A program made the translations under genes and the position numbers. Positions 29,380 through 38,491 of a stretch of 64,000 nucleotides of DNA are shown piece after piece. Where the stretch lies: positions 434,001 through 498,000 of the forward strand of contig NZ_FMVT01000001.1 in assembly GCF_900102505.1 (NCBI RefSeq). The letters are read 5' to 3'. How positions within the stretch are numbered: the stretch's first letter is position 1; the number at the start of each line of letters is the position of its first letter. The DNA comes from Paracoccus tibetensis. GTDB lineage: Bacteria; Pseudomonadota; Alphaproteobacteria; Rhodobacterales; Rhodobacteraceae. The notes below the pieces were generated by a model. It saw only the letters and a list, made by a program, of their open reading frames with translations. It made no database searches and was not told the DNA's origin.

Positions 29380-29410
29380 TGTGATCACAGCGCCCGCGCG
29401 TGTGATCACG
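29380..29410 (+). promoter_or_regulatory. Composite operator upstream of sdhC, same as before sucC
   Basis: TGTGATCACAGC (29380-29391), nine bases, TGTGATCACG (29401-29410). The two GTGATCAC palindromes are centred 21 bp apart, exactly as at 25719-25749, and point the same way relative to the operon. The second site ends 164 bp before the sdhC ATG, compared with 110 bp at sucC. Confidence 0.75.
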
Positions 29411-29455
29411 GAGCCGCAGAACCGCGTTCTTTCGTCGCGCGGACTGGAAACTGCG

Positions 29456-29471
29456 CGTGACAGAGGTCACA
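29456..29471 (+). promoter_or_regulatory. CRP/FNR-type palindrome upstream of sdhC
   Basis: CGTGACAGAGGTCACA matches the E. coli CRP consensus TGTGA-N6-TCACA at all but the first base and is a perfect GTGAC-N4-GTCAC palindrome (29457-29470). It lies 103 bp before the sdhC ATG. Which CRP-family protein would bind cannot be told. Confidence 0.45.
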
Positions 29472-29498
29472 AAAGACGACAGACACACGCCGAATGCC

Positions 29499-29543
29499 AG
29501 CCAGGCGGGTCAGCCGCGCCACCGGCGCCTGACCCGCCTGGCT
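29499..29543 (+). promoter_or_regulatory. Strong stem-loop in the sdhC leader
   Basis: AGCCAGGCGGGTCAG (29499-29513) pairs perfectly with CTGACCCGCCTGGCT (29529-29543), and inside it GCGCC (29516-29520) pairs with GGCGC (29524-29528) over an ACC loop, giving 20 base pairs with one two-base bulge. No U-tract follows, so it is not a simple terminator. The GGAGG of sdhC begins 17 bp later. Confidence 0.8.
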
Positions 29544-29573
29544 CTGATCGAACCGACAAAGGAGGGCCGCGTC

Positions 29574-29963
29574 ATGGCCGATGTGAACCGGGGTAACCGG
29601 CCGCTTTCCCCCCACCTGCAGGTCTACCGCCTTCCCATCCCGGCGGTGACGTCGATCATGACGCGCATTACCGGGCAGGGCCTCGTGGCCGGCCTCGTGC
29701 TGCTGGTCTGGTGGCTGGTCGCTGCCGTCGCCAGCCCGGGCGCCTTCGCGGCGGCGGACTGGGTGCTGCGGTCGTGGATCGGCTTCATCGTGATGACCGG
29801 CGCCACCTGGGCGCTGTGGTTCCACGCGCTGTCGGGCCTGCGGCATCTGGGCTACGACGCCGGCTACGGGCTGGAGATCGACCACGCCAAGCAGGGGTCC
29901 TGGGCGATCATCATCGGCTCGGGCGTGCTGACGCTGCTCAGCCTTGTCATCTTCTTCGTCTGA
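29574..29963 (+). CDS. sdhC: Succinate dehydrogenase cytochrome b556 subunit
   Basis: Membrane anchor of complex II that binds heme b and quinone. The 129-aa protein begins with the family signature RPLSPHLQVYRLPIPAVTSI and has three transmembrane helices (about 33-53, 65-87, 105-128). The heme ligand is expected in WFHALSGLRHLGYD (H84 or H91). The ATG at 29574 follows GGAGG at eight bases; an in-frame ATG-like start at 29457 lies before the leader hairpin and is not used. It is the first gene of sdhCDA-xyz-B. Confidence 0.95.
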   Translation: MADVNRGNRPLSPHLQVYRLPIPAVTSIMTRITGQGLVAGLVLLVWWLVAAVASPGAFAAADWVLRSWIGFIVMTGATWALWFHALSGLRHLGYDAGYGLEIDHAKQGSWAIIIGSGVLTLLSLVIFFV

Positions 29964-29976
29964 GCGAGGGTTCATC

Positions 29977-30363
29977 ATGCGCTACATCACCCCCCGCAAG
30001 GCAGCCCTCGGCATGGGCTCAGGCCGCTCGGGCACGCAGGAGCACTGGAAGATCACGGTCAGCTCGGCCGCGCTGCTGGTCCTGACGCCGCTCTTCCTGA
30101 TCGCCGTCGGCGGCGCCATCGGCCTGCCGCGCGAGGGCGTCATCGCCCATTTCGGCCGGCCCTTCCCGGGCATCATCACCGCGCTGTTCATCACGGTGGG
30201 CATGATCCACTTCATCAAGGGCACGCGCATCATGCTGGACGACTATCTGCACGGCAACGCGCATCGCGTGGCCATCGTCGTCTCGCACATCTTCGGGTGG
30301 GGCATGATCGCCACCGCGCTCTTCGCGCTGGCAAAGATGGCCTTCGCCACCCCCGTGATCTGA
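29977..30363 (+). CDS. sdhD: Succinate dehydrogenase membrane anchor subunit
   Basis: A 128-aa three-helix protein starting [24 protein letters not shown]. The second helix region carries [19 protein letters not shown], with the D-Y pair near the quinone site and the His/heme region typical of SdhD. It starts 13 bp after sdhC and ends 7 bp before sdhA. Confidence 0.94.
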   Translation: MRYITPRKAALGMGSGRSGTQEHWKITVSSAALLVLTPLFLIAVGGAIGLPREGVIAHFGRPFPGIITALFITVGMIHFIKGTRIMLDDYLHGNAHRVAIVVSHIFGWGMIATALFALAKMAFATPVI

Positions 30364-30370
30364 GGACGAC

Positions 30371-32173
30371 ATGGCAGCTTATCAAACGACTACGCATGAC
30401 TACGATGTCGTCGTGGTGGGTGCCGGCGGCGCCGGCCTCCGCGCGACGCTTGGCATGGCCGAGCAGGGCCTTCGCACGGCCTGCGTGACCAAGGTCTTCC
30501 CGACCCGCTCGCACACCGTGGCAGCCCAGGGCGGCATCGCCGCCTCGCTGTCGAACATGGGGCCGGACAGCTGGCAGTGGCACATGTACGACACCGTCAA
30601 GGGCTCGGACTGGCTGGGCGACACGGACGCGATGGAGTACCTCGCGCGCGAGGCCCCCAAGGCTGTCTACGAGCTCGAGCATTATGGCGTGCCCTTCAGC
30701 CGCACCGAGGACGGGCGCATCTACCAGCGCCCCTTCGGCGGCCACACCACGGAATATGGCGAAGGCCCCCCGGTGCAACGCACCTGCGCTGCTGCCGACC
30801 GGACCGGCCACGCGATCCTGCACACGCTCTATGGCCAGTCGCTGAAGAACAACGCCGAGTTCTTCATCGAGTATTTCGCGCTGGACCTGATCGTCACCGA
30901 TGGCCGCTGCACCGGCGTCGTCTGCTGGAAGCTGGACGACGGCACGATGCATGTCTTCAACGCCAAGATGGTGGTGCTGGCGACGGGCGGCTACGGGCGC
31001 GCCTATTTCAGCGCGACCTCGGCCCATACCTGCACCGGCGACGGCGGCGGGATGGTCGCGCGGGCCGGCCTGCCGCTTCAGGATATGGAATTCGTGCAGT
31101 TCCACCCGACGGGCATCTACGGCTCGGGCTGCCTCATCACGGAAGGCGCGCGGGGCGAGGGCGGCTACCTGACCAACTCGGAAGGCGAGCGCTTCATGGA
31201 GCGTTACGCGCCGACCTACAAGGACCTCGCCAGCCGCGACGTGGTCAGCCGCTGCATGACGCTTGAGATCCGCGAGGGCCGCGGCATCGGCGCGGACAAG
31301 GACCACATCTTCCTGAACCTGATGCACCTGCCGCCGGAAACGCTACACGAGCGCCTGCCGGGCATCAGCGAAAGCGCCAAGATCTTCGCCGGTGTCGACG
31401 TGACGCGCGAGCCGATCCCGGTGCTGCCGACGGTGCATTACAACATGGGTGGAATTCCCACGAACTACTGGGGCGAAGTGCTTGCTCCAACGGAAGAAAA
31501 TCCCGACGCGATCTTCCCCGGCCTGATGGCCGTGGGCGAGGCGGGCTGCGCTTCGGTTCACGGGGCGAACCGGCTCGGCTCGAACAGCCTGATCGATCTG
31601 GTGGTCTTCGGCCGCGCCGCCGCGATCCGCGCGGGGCAGGTGGTGGACCGCGAGGGCGCGGTGCCGCCGACCAACCAGGCCGAGGTGGACCGGGCGCTCG
31701 ATCGTTTCGACGGGCTGCGCCATGCGACGGGCACCGTCTCGACCGCCGAGCTGCGCGACGAGATGCAGCGCACCATGCAGACCGACGCCGCCGTCTTCCG
31801 CACGGACAAGACGCTGGCCGAGGGGGTCGAGAAGATGGAGGCCATCGCGGCCAAGCTCGATGACCTGAAAGTGACGGATCGTGGTTTGATCTGGAACACG
31901 GACCTGATGGAAACGTTGGAGCTGACGAACCTGATGCCCAACGCCCTGACGACGATCGTCGCGGCCGAGGCCCGCAAGGAAAGCCGCGGCGCCCATGCGC
32001 ACGAGGATTGGCCTGAGCGGGATGACGCCAACTGGCGCAAGCATTCGCTTGCTTGGGTCGAGGGCAACCGGGTTAAACTTGCCTACCGCCCCGTCCATCT
32101 GGAGCCGCTTACCAAGGCCGAGGAGGGCGGGATCGACCTGAACAAGATCGCTCCCAAGAAAAGGGTTTACTGA
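30371..32173 (+). CDS. sdhA: Succinate dehydrogenase flavoprotein subunit
   Basis: Oxidises succinate to fumarate. The 600-aa protein has the dinucleotide motif [15 protein letters not shown], the covalent FAD attachment His48 in [36 protein letters not shown] at the active site, and [19 protein letters not shown] near the end. Codon use dips briefly around 31430-31500 and 31860-31930, but the sequence is intact. Its TGA shares a base with the ATG of the next gene. Confidence 0.98.
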   Translation: MAAYQTTTHDYDVVVVGAGGAGLRATLGMAEQGLRTACVTKVFPTRSHTVAAQGGIAASLSNMGPDSWQWHMYDTVKGSDWLGDTDAMEYLAREAPKAVYELEHYGVPFSRTEDGRIYQRPFGGHTTEYGEGPPVQRTCAAADRTGHAILHTLYGQSLKNNAEFFIEYFALDLIVTDGRCTGVVCWKLDDGTMHVFNAKMVVLATGGYGRAYFSATSAHTCTGDGGGMVARAGLPLQDMEFVQFHPTGIYGSGCLITEGARGEGGYLTNSEGERFMERYAPTYKDLASRDVVSRCMTLEIREGRGIGADKDHIFLNLMHLPPETLHERLPGISESAKIFAGVDVTREPIPVLPTVHYNMGGIPTNYWGEVLAPTEENPDAIFPGLMAVGEAGCASVHGANRLGSNSLIDLVVFGRAAAIRAGQVVDREGAVPPTNQAEVDRALDRFDGLRHATGTVSTAELRDEMQRTMQTDAAVFRTDKTLAEGVEKMEAIAAKLDDLKVTDRGLIWNTDLMETLELTNLMPNALTTIVAAEARKESRGAHAHEDWPERDDANWRKHSLAWVEGNRVKLAYRPVHLEPLTKAEEGGIDLNKIAPKKRVY

Positions 32174-32547
32174 TGCGCTTCAACCTGATCGCCGCCTTCG
32201 GCCTCGCCGCTGCAACCCTGTCCGGCTGCGTCGCCGCGGTCCCCGTGGCCGGACCCGCAGTTCCCACCGCCCCGGTGGTGACCGCCCCGGTGACGCCGAC
32301 TGTGCTCGACGCGGCCTCGCGCCAGGTGGCGACGAACGTCATCAACGCCGAGATGCAGCGCCGCCTGCCGGGCGTGAACGTGCAGCCCTATACCAACTGC
32401 GTCGTCAGCAACGCCACCACGGCCGAGCTGATCGACATCGCGCAGGCCTCGCGCGCCGGCGCCTCGGGCACGGCGGACAGCGTGGCCTCCATCGTCTCGC
32501 GCCCGGCGACGACGCAGTGCATCGCCGCTGCGGCGCGCACGGCTTAA
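32173..32547 (+). CDS. Lipoprotein-like hypothetical in the sdh operon
   Basis: A 124-aa secreted protein: [19 protein letters not shown] (lipobox LSGC, Cys19), then a Val/Pro/Ala-rich linker and a body VLDAASRQVATNVINAEMQRRLPGVNVQPYTNCVVSNATTAELIDIA with two further cysteines. The ATG overlaps the sdhA stop (TGATG), so it is certainly in the sdh transcript. I recognise it as conserved-hypothetical only; an outer-membrane-anchored role is inferred from the lipobox. Confidence 0.75.
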   Translation: MRFNLIAAFGLAAATLSGCVAAVPVAGPAVPTAPVVTAPVTPTVLDAASRQVATNVINAEMQRRLPGVNVQPYTNCVVSNATTAELIDIAQASRAGASGTADSVASIVSRPATTQCIAAAARTA

Positions 32548-32557
32548 GGGCCGCATC

Positions 32558-32872
32558 ATGGGCATCGTGCGGACAGTCGCGCTGATCCTGCCCCTGGGCC
32601 TGGCCGCCTGCGGCCCGGTCCCGGTGGAGCAGGCCGAGCGCACGTGCCTGCGCGATGCCGAACTGGCGCAGCGTCCGCGCGGCGAGGTCGCCATCGGCGT
32701 CGGCACCGGCGGGCGCGGCGGCAGCAGCACCTTCGGCCGCGTCGGGATCGAGATGACGAGCGACTACATCCTGCAGCGCGACCCGTCCGAGGTCTTCACC
32801 CGCTGCGTCGTGAACCGCTCGGGCCAGATGCCGACCCGGCCGCTGGTCTCGCAGCCGGGCTGGCGCGGCTGA
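32558..32872 (+). CDS. Second lipoprotein-like hypothetical in the sdh operon
   Basis: A 104-aa protein, MGIVRTVALILPLGLAAC (lipobox LAAC, Cys18), with a glycine-rich segment GVGTGGRGGSSTFGRVGIEMTSDYI and two later cysteines (TCLRDAEL, TRCVVNRSG). It starts 11 bp after the previous lipoprotein and ends 3 bp before the sulfotransferase-like gene. The function is unknown. It lies within the sdhA-sdhB interval. Confidence 0.72.
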   Translation: MGIVRTVALILPLGLAACGPVPVEQAERTCLRDAELAQRPRGEVAIGVGTGGRGGSSTFGRVGIEMTSDYILQRDPSEVFTRCVVNRSGQMPTRPLVSQPGWRG

Positions 32873-32874
32873 TC

Positions 32875-33735
32875 ATGGCCGAGCGGGGCCCTGCGGCGGA
32901 CGGACCTGGCGGCGCGCGCCGCCTGATCCTGCATCTGGGGGTGCAGAAGACGGGGACCACCTCGCTCCAGCGGTTCCTCGAAGGCAACGCTGCCGGGCTT
33001 GCCGACATCCTCATCGTGAGAACGCCGCGCGATGCGGCGGTGATGCGCCCCCTAGGTCGAGCCTGCATCGCCTACAGCTTGGGGCCGGAGAAGGATCTGG
33101 CGGTGCGTCTGCGGGTGGCGTTCGAGGATGTGCTCGATGCCTTACCGGCGGGGCCGCAGACGGTGCTGGTCAGTCACGAGAACATGGCGGGCGCCATGCC
33201 CGGCAATGGCGGCGAGACGCGGCTTTTTCCGGCCCTGCCGCGGATCGTGCGGCTTCTGGACGAGGTGGCACGAGAGCGCGGCTTCGCGGCCGAGTTCGCG
33301 TTCTACACGCGGCGGATGACGATGTGGAAGCCCTCGGTCTGGGCGCAGGCCATCCGCACCGACGGCTATTGCGGCACCCGGGCCGAGTTCGACCAGGCGA
33401 CCGCCGCGCTTCCGGGCTGGGGCGATCTGGAGCGGCGCCTTGGCGATGTCGTCGGCCCGGGCCGGCTGCACCGCCTGCGGCTCGAGGACGAGACCGACCC
33501 GCACCGCCCCGGCCGGCAGCTTCTGGCCCTCGCCGGCGTGCCGGCCGAGCGGCAGGCGGCCTTGGCGCCCATCGCCGCGCCGGCGATGGAGCGGCTCTCG
33601 GAGGCCTCGACCGAATTCCTGCGCCGGCTGAACAAGCTGTCGCTCGCACCACCCGCGCAGCAGAAGGTCGTCGACCTAGTGTCGCGGGCCCAGGATCTGT
33701 TCGCGGCCGACGGGCCGCCCAAAGGCACCCTCTGA
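32875..33735 (+). CDS. Sulfotransferase-like P-loop protein inside the sdh operon
   Basis: A 286-aa soluble protein. The N-terminus RRLILHLGVQKTGTTSLQRFL contains the KTGTTSLQ loop (K25-Q32) that in sulfotransferases binds the 5'-phosphate of PAPS. A later segment TVLVSHENMAG resembles the second strand region, and RLHRLRLEDETDPHR lies where such enzymes carry a 3'-phosphate-binding part, though I cannot align it securely. The acceptor is unknown. It starts two bases after the stop of the second lipoprotein and ends 12 bp before sdhB, so it is transcribed with sdhCDAB. This position is odd for such an enzyme. Confidence 0.6.
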   Translation: MAERGPAADGPGGARRLILHLGVQKTGTTSLQRFLEGNAAGLADILIVRTPRDAAVMRPLGRACIAYSLGPEKDLAVRLRVAFEDVLDALPAGPQTVLVSHENMAGAMPGNGGETRLFPALPRIVRLLDEVARERGFAAEFAFYTRRMTMWKPSVWAQAIRTDGYCGTRAEFDQATAALPGWGDLERRLGDVVGPGRLHRLRLEDETDPHRPGRQLLALAGVPAERQAALAPIAAPAMERLSEASTEFLRRLNKLSLAPPAQQKVVDLVSRAQDLFAADGPPKGTL

Positions 33736-33747
33736 AAGGAGCATCCC

Positions 33748-34527
33748 ATGGTTCAGTTCACCCTTCCCAAGAACAGCCAGATCCGGGTCGGCAAGACCTG
33801 GCCCCGGCCCGAGGGCGCAACCAACGTCAAGAAGTTCAAGATCTACCGTTGGGACCCCGACACGGGCGAGAACCCGCGGCTGGACACGTATTTCGTGGAC
33901 CTCGACCGCTGCGGGCCGATGGTCCTGGACGCGCTGATCAAGATCAAGAACGAGATCGACCCGACCCTGTCCTTCCGCCGCTCGTGCCGCGAGGGGATCT
34001 GCGGCTCCTGCGCGATGGTCATCGACGGCGGCAACCGCCTGGCCTGCATCTACGGCATCGACGAGGTCGCGGGCGACATCGCCATCTACCCGCTGCCGCA
34101 CATGCCGGTGATCAAGGACCTGGTGCCGGACCTGACGCATTTCTACGCCCAGCACGCCTCGGTGAACCCCTATCTGCAGACCAAGTCGCCGACGCCGGGC
34201 AAGGAGTGGAAGCAGTCCATCGAGGACCGCAAGAAGCTGGACGGGCTCTACGAGTGCATCCTTTGCGCCTCGTGCTCGACCGCCTGCCCGAGCTACTGGT
34301 GGAATGGCGACCGTTACCTGGGGCCGGCCGCGCTTCTCCACGCCTATCGCTGGATCATCGACAGCCGTGACGAGGCGACGGGCGAGCGGCTGGACGAGCT
34401 GGAGGATCCCTTCAAGCTCTACCGCTGCCACACGATCATGAACTGCACCAACACCTGTCCGAAGGGGCTGAACCCGGCCAAGGCGATCGCGGCGATCAAG
34501 CACATGATGGTCGAGCGGGCGGCCTGA
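33748..34527 (+). CDS. sdhB: Succinate dehydrogenase iron-sulfur subunit
   Basis: Carries electrons from SdhA to the quinone site. The 259-aa protein has the 2Fe-2S cluster ligands [12 protein letters not shown] and the following Cys in LACI, then the 4Fe-4S set [16 protein letters not shown] and the 3Fe-4S set [24 protein letters not shown] precedes the ATG. It is the last gene of the operon and is followed by an intergenic element and an intrinsic terminator. Confidence 0.98.
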   Translation: MVQFTLPKNSQIRVGKTWPRPEGATNVKKFKIYRWDPDTGENPRLDTYFVDLDRCGPMVLDALIKIKNEIDPTLSFRRSCREGICGSCAMVIDGGNRLACIYGIDEVAGDIAIYPLPHMPVIKDLVPDLTHFYAQHASVNPYLQTKSPTPGKEWKQSIEDRKKLDGLYECILCASCSTACPSYWWNGDRYLGPAALLHAYRWIIDSRDEATGERLDELEDPFKLYRCHTIMNCTNTCPKGLNPAKAIAAIKHMMVERAA

Positions 34528-34575
34528 CTGCGTCCCGCGGGGGAAGGGCGGGGGGCCAGCCCCCCGCACCCCCCG

Positions 34576-34629
34576 CCGGGGGGACTTTGCGTCCCCCCGG
34601 ACCCCCTGCAGGATATTTTCATGAAGAAG
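34576..34629 (+). repeat. Copy of the hairpin-GGATATTT intergenic element
   Basis: CCGGGGGGAC (34576-34585) pairs perfectly with GTCCCCCCGG (34591-34600), followed by ACCCCCTGCAGGATATTTTCATGAAGAAG. It lies just after sdhB in the same direction and immediately before the intrinsic terminator. Confidence 0.8.
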
Positions 34630-34661
34630 AAGAGCCGGGGGCGGGGGCCTCCGGCTCTTTT
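34630..34661 (+). terminator. Intrinsic terminator of the sdh operon
   Basis: AAGAGCCGG (34630-34638) and CCGGCTCTT (34651-34659) form a perfect 9-bp stem followed by TTTT. It lies 103 bp after sdhB; read from the other strand it also serves the convergent glyS. Confidence 0.8.
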
Positions 34662-34681
34662 CGTTGAGGGATGGGTCGGGG

Positions 34682-36961
34682 TCAGCCTTCGATTTTGGTG
34701 AAGTCGGCGATCTGGCGGCCGGCCTCGCGGATGCGGCTGAGGAGGTTCAGGCGGTTGCGCCGGATGATCTGGTTGTCGCTGTTGACCTGCACCGCCTCGA
34801 AGAAGGCGTCGATGGGGGCGCGGAGGGCGGCGATGGCCGACATGGCGGCGGGGTAGTCCTGCGCCTCCATCGCGCGGCGGATCGCCGGGTCGGCGGCGTC
34901 GAGGGCGGCGAAGAGGGCGCGTTCCTCCTCGGTCTCGGCGAATTTGGGGTCGGCGCCGAAGCTGTATTCGACGCCGTCCTTTTCCTCGGCTTGGGCGAGA
35001 ATGTTGCCGGCGCGCTTGAGGCCCTGAGTCAGGTTCTTCCCGTCCTCGGTCTTCAGCATGTCGTTCAGCGCGGTGGCGCGGGCGACCACCTGCACGAGGT
35101 CGTCGCTGCCCTCCTGTGCCAGCACCGCGTCGATGATGTCGTGGCGGATGCCCTGCTCGCGCAGGTGGACCTTGAGGCGGTCGTGGAGGAAGGAGAGGAG
35201 GTCACGGACCAGTACTTCACCCTTCAAGAGACTGACGGACCATAGGTTCGCGAACGGCCTTTCTAGGCTCGTCACAGCCGCAGCACCCTTTTCGACCGTT
35301 TCCGCGACTAGACTTTTCTTCAAAAGATGTCCCTTTAACTCGGCTTCTTTAACAGCGAGAGGCTTGTCGAGTTGAGCGTCCGCATAGTCATCTGGCGCTT
35401 CGACCAGACGACCCTGCTCTTTCCAAATGGAAAGCATTTTGTGATAATGATGGGACAGCAGTGCAGCTAACGCTACTTGAGATCTGCTCTGTTGAATCAA
35501 CCGTATAACGCCCAACGCCGCGCGTCGCAGCGCGAACGGGTCCTTGGACCCCGTCGGCTTCTCGTCGATCGCCCAGAACCCGGTCAGCGTGTCCAGCTTG
35601 TCGGCCAGCGCGACGGCCACCGAGACCGGCGCGGTGGGCACCTCGTCCGAGGGGCCGAGCGGCTTGTAGTGGTCGCGGGCGGCTTCAGCGACGGCTGCGG
35701 GCTCGCCCGCTTCCAGCGCGTAGTAGCGGCCCATCGTGCCCTGCAGCTCGGGGAACTCGCCGACCATGGCCGAGCGGAGGTCTAGTTTCGCGAGGCGCGC
35801 GGCGCGTTCGGCCTGGTCAGGATCAGCGCCGACCAGCGGGGCGATCTCGCGGGCGAGGGCGGCGATGCGCGCGATGCGGTCGGCCTGGGAGCCGAGCTTG
35901 CTCTGGAAGGTCACCGACTTCAGGCCTTCGGCCCAGGCCGTCATGCCGGACTTCGCCTCGCGCAGGTCGTTCTGCCAGAAGAAGGCGGCGTCGGACAGGC
36001 GGGCGGCCAGCACGCGCTGGTTGCCGGCGAGGATGGTGGCGCCGTCGTCGGGCGTCTCGATGTTCGCGACGGTGACGAAGCCCTCGATCCGGCCGGTGGC
36101 GGGGTTCAGGGCCGAGAAGAACTTCTGGTGTTCTTTCATCGATGTCTGCAGGACCTCGGGAGGCAGGGTGAGGAAGCGGTCCTCGATCACGCCCATCAGG
36201 GGAACCGGCCATTCGACGAGGCCGGCGACCTCGGCCAGCAGGGCCTCGTCGGAGACGATGTTCCAGCCGCGGGCGAAGGCGAGGTTCTCGGCCTGCGAGC
36301 GGATTTCGTCCGCGCGCTCGGTGGCGTCCAGCATGACCTTGGCGCGACGGAGTTTCGCGGCGTAGTCCTCGAACGAGGTGACGGTGAAGGCGTCAGGGGC
36401 CATGAAGCGGTGGCCGCGGGTCTGGTTGCCGGCGGTGATGCCCTCGACGGTCAGGGGCACGATCTCGGCGCCGGCCTCGTCCGTGAGGATGCAGAGCACC
36501 CCGTGCAGCGGGCGCACCCAACGCAGGGGGCCAGCGCCCCACCGCATGGATTTGGGCCAGGGGAAGGTGCGAATGGCGGCTTCCAGCACCTCGGCCACGA
36601 TGGCGGCGGCGGGGCGGCCGGGCTTCTCGATCACGGCGAACCAGACCTGGCCTTTCTTGTCGTCCCGCGCCTGAAGCTGCTCGCGCGTCAGGCCTGTGGA
36701 GCGCAGGAAGCCCTCCAGCGCGGCCTCGGGGGCGTCTAGGCGGGGGCCCTTGCGTTCCTCGCGGGTGGTCGGGCTGTGGGCGGTCAGGCCCTCGACGGTC
36801 AGCGCGAGGCGGCGCGGGGTCGAGAAGGCGCCGGCCGAGGCGTAGGTCAGGCCCGCCTCGACCAGCCCGTCGGTGATCAGGCGCTTGAGGTCCTCGCGGG
36901 CGCGGGGTTGCATCCGGGCGGGGATCTCTTCCGAGAAAAGCTCGATCAGAAGGTCGGGCAT
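34682..36961 (-). CDS. glyS: Glycyl-tRNA synthetase beta subunit
   Basis: Large subunit of the bacterial alpha2-beta2 glycyl-tRNA synthetase, involved in tRNA recognition. The 759-aa protein starts [21 protein letters not shown], contains FPWPKSMRWG, LPPEVLQTSMKEHQKFF, and ends with the anticodon-binding DALR-like region (LHREQGIRHDIIDAV-type). It is about 70 residues longer than E. coli GlyS. A stretch from about 35,205 to 35,515 has near 51% GC and rare codons (AGA, TTA, CTA, GTA, ATT), while the rest of the gene uses GC-ending codons. The start overlaps the stop of the preceding gene by one base. Confidence 0.95.
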   Translation of the reverse strand: MPDLLIELFSEEIPARMQPRAREDLKRLITDGLVEAGLTYASAGAFSTPRRLALTVEGLTAHSPTTREERKGPRLDAPEAALEGFLRSTGLTREQLQARDDKKGQVWFAVIEKPGRPAAAIVAEVLEAAIRTFPWPKSMRWGAGPLRWVRPLHGVLCILTDEAGAEIVPLTVEGITAGNQTRGHRFMAPDAFTVTSFEDYAAKLRRAKVMLDATERADEIRSQAENLAFARGWNIVSDEALLAEVAGLVEWPVPLMGVIEDRFLTLPPEVLQTSMKEHQKFFSALNPATGRIEGFVTVANIETPDDGATILAGNQRVLAARLSDAAFFWQNDLREAKSGMTAWAEGLKSVTFQSKLGSQADRIARIAALAREIAPLVGADPDQAERAARLAKLDLRSAMVGEFPELQGTMGRYYALEAGEPAAVAEAARDHYKPLGPSDEVPTAPVSVAVALADKLDTLTGFWAIDEKPTGSKDPFALRRAALGVIRLIQQSRSQVALAALLSHHYHKMLSIWKEQGRLVEAPDDYADAQLDKPLAVKEAELKGHLLKKSLVAETVEKGAAAVTSLERPFANLWSVSLLKGEVLVRDLLSFLHDRLKVHLREQGIRHDIIDAVLAQEGSDDLVQVVARATALNDMLKTEDGKNLTQGLKRAGNILAQAEEKDGVEYSFGADPKFAETEEERALFAALDAADPAIRRAMEAQDYPAAMSAIAALRAPIDAFFEAVQVNSDNQIIRRNRLNLLSRIREAGRQIADFTKIEG

Positions 36962-37437
36962 CAGTCCATCACTCCGCGTTCCGGGTTCTTGTCGTTGTAT
37001 TCGTGCCAGCCATAGACGCGGCCGTCGGGATAGACCGCCAGGATGCGGTCCACGTTCGGGCGCACCTCGGCCTCGGCCAGATAGGCGGTGGCGGCGCCCG
37101 AGACGAGGTCGGCGCCGATGCGCGGCGCGTCGTAGCAGGAAAACCACCGCGGCCCGTTCAGCGGCTCGGAGGCGGGGGCGGGGGCCATGCCTTGCGGCAG
37201 GTCCGTCGCCTGCCCGCAGATGCGCCAGCGGATGGGCGAGCTGTCGGCGTTGATGCCTTCGAACCCGGTCAGGTCCAGCGGAACGGGGCCGGCCTGGGTC
37301 TCGACGGTGATCCGCGCCTCGGGCGAGGCAGGATCAATGCGGTCGAAGAAGGCGTATTCCTGCGTGTACCAGACGCCCGCGCCGGCCGCGAGGCCGCCGC
37401 CGATCAGGACTACCGCCGCGATCTTGCCCCAGTTCAT
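36961..37437 (-). CDS. Conserved hypothetical membrane-anchored protein between glyQ and glyS
   Basis: A 158-aa protein with an N-terminal uncleaved helix or signal ([21 protein letters not shown]) and a periplasmic domain with [23 protein letters not shown], and a C-terminal [19 protein letters not shown] know similar proteins in the same place in other Rhodobacteraceae, but no function. It overlaps glyQ by four bases (ATGA) and glyS by one, so translation of all three is coupled. Confidence 0.75.
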   Translation of the reverse strand: MNWGKIAAVVLIGGGLAAGAGVWYTQEYAFFDRIDPASPEARITVETQAGPVPLDLTGFEGINADSSPIRWRICGQATDLPQGMAPAPASEPLNGPRWFSCYDAPRIGADLVSGAATAYLAEAEVRPNVDRILAVYPDGRVYGWHEYNDKNPERGVMD

Positions 37438-38369
37438 GCCGCTTGGTCCGACCCGGCGCCCGCCGCGTCCGTGGTCAGGAACAGGTCGGCGCAGCCCTTG
37501 GCCAGCGCGCGCACCCGGCCGATATAGGCCTGCCGCTCGGTGACCGAGATGACGCCGCGCGCGTCCAGCAGGTTGAAGAGATGGCTGGCCTTGATCGCCT
37601 GGTCATAGGCCGGGTGCGCCATCGGGATGCGGCGGCCGGCGCTGTCCTCGGGCGCTGCCTCCAGGATGCGGGCACATTCGGCCTCGGCGTCCTTGAAGTG
37701 CTGGAGCAGCATTTCCGTGTCCGCCTGATCGAAGTTCCAGCGGCTGTATTCCTGCTCGGTCTGGCGGAAGATGTCGCCATAGGTCAGCGCGATGGGCGCT
37801 TCTGGGTCGTTGAACGGCATGTCCATGACATGCTCGACGCCGAGCACATACATCGCCAGCCGCTCAAGCCCGTAAGTCAGCTCGCCCGAGACGGGGCGGC
37901 AGTCATGCCCGCCGACCTGCTGGAAATAGGTGAACTGGCTGACCTCCATCCCGTCGCACCAGACCTCCCACCCGAGGCCCCAGGCCCCAAGGGTCGGGGA
38001 CTCCCAGTCATCCTCGACGAAGCGGACGTCGTGGATCATCGGGTCAAGCCCGATGGCGCGGAGGCTGCCGAGGTAAAGCTCTTGCAGGTCGGGGGGCGAG
38101 GGTTTGATGATGACCTGGTACTGGTAGTAGTGCTGCAGGCGGTTGGGGTTCTCGCCGTAGCGGCCATCTGTCGGGCGGCGCGAGGGCTGGACGTAGGCCG
38201 CCGCCCATGCGCGGCCCCCGAGCGAGCGCAGGGTGGTGGCCGGGTGGAAGGTGCCCGCGCCGACCTCCATGTCGTAGGGCTGGAGGATGGCGCAGCCCTG
38301 CGCGGCCCAGTAGGATTGCAGCCGCAGGATGATCTCCTGGAAGCTGCGGGGGCGGTTGGGGCTGGTCAT
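37434..38369 (-). CDS. glyQ: Glycyl-tRNA synthetase alpha subunit
   Basis: Catalytic class II synthetase subunit. The 311-aa protein shows [42 protein letters not shown] at the start, [34 protein letters not shown], the motif 2 type [16 protein letters not shown] and GLERLAMY near motif 3. Length is normal. It is the first of the glyQ-small gene-glyS run. Confidence 0.97.
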   Translation of the reverse strand: MTSPNRPRSFQEIILRLQSYWAAQGCAILQPYDMEVGAGTFHPATTLRSLGGRAWAAAYVQPSRRPTDGRYGENPNRLQHYYQYQVIIKPSPPDLQELYLGSLRAIGLDPMIHDVRFVEDDWESPTLGAWGLGWEVWCDGMEVSQFTYFQQVGGHDCRPVSGELTYGLERLAMYVLGVEHVMDMPFNDPEAPIALTYGDIFRQTEQEYSRWNFDQADTEMLLQHFKDAEAECARILEAAPEDSAGRRIPMAHPAYDQAIKASHLFNLLDARGVISVTERQAYIGRVRALAKGCADLFLTTDAAGAGSDQAA

Positions 38370-38491
38370 CGTGCCATCCTTTTGCGTAGATCGGGCATGC
38401 TTGCGCGACTTCTAGGCGCGGGGCAGGGCAGGGTCAATAAAGCCTGGCGGGCGACGGACCTGCGGGCAAGAAGCGGGCAAGGAGACCGGCG

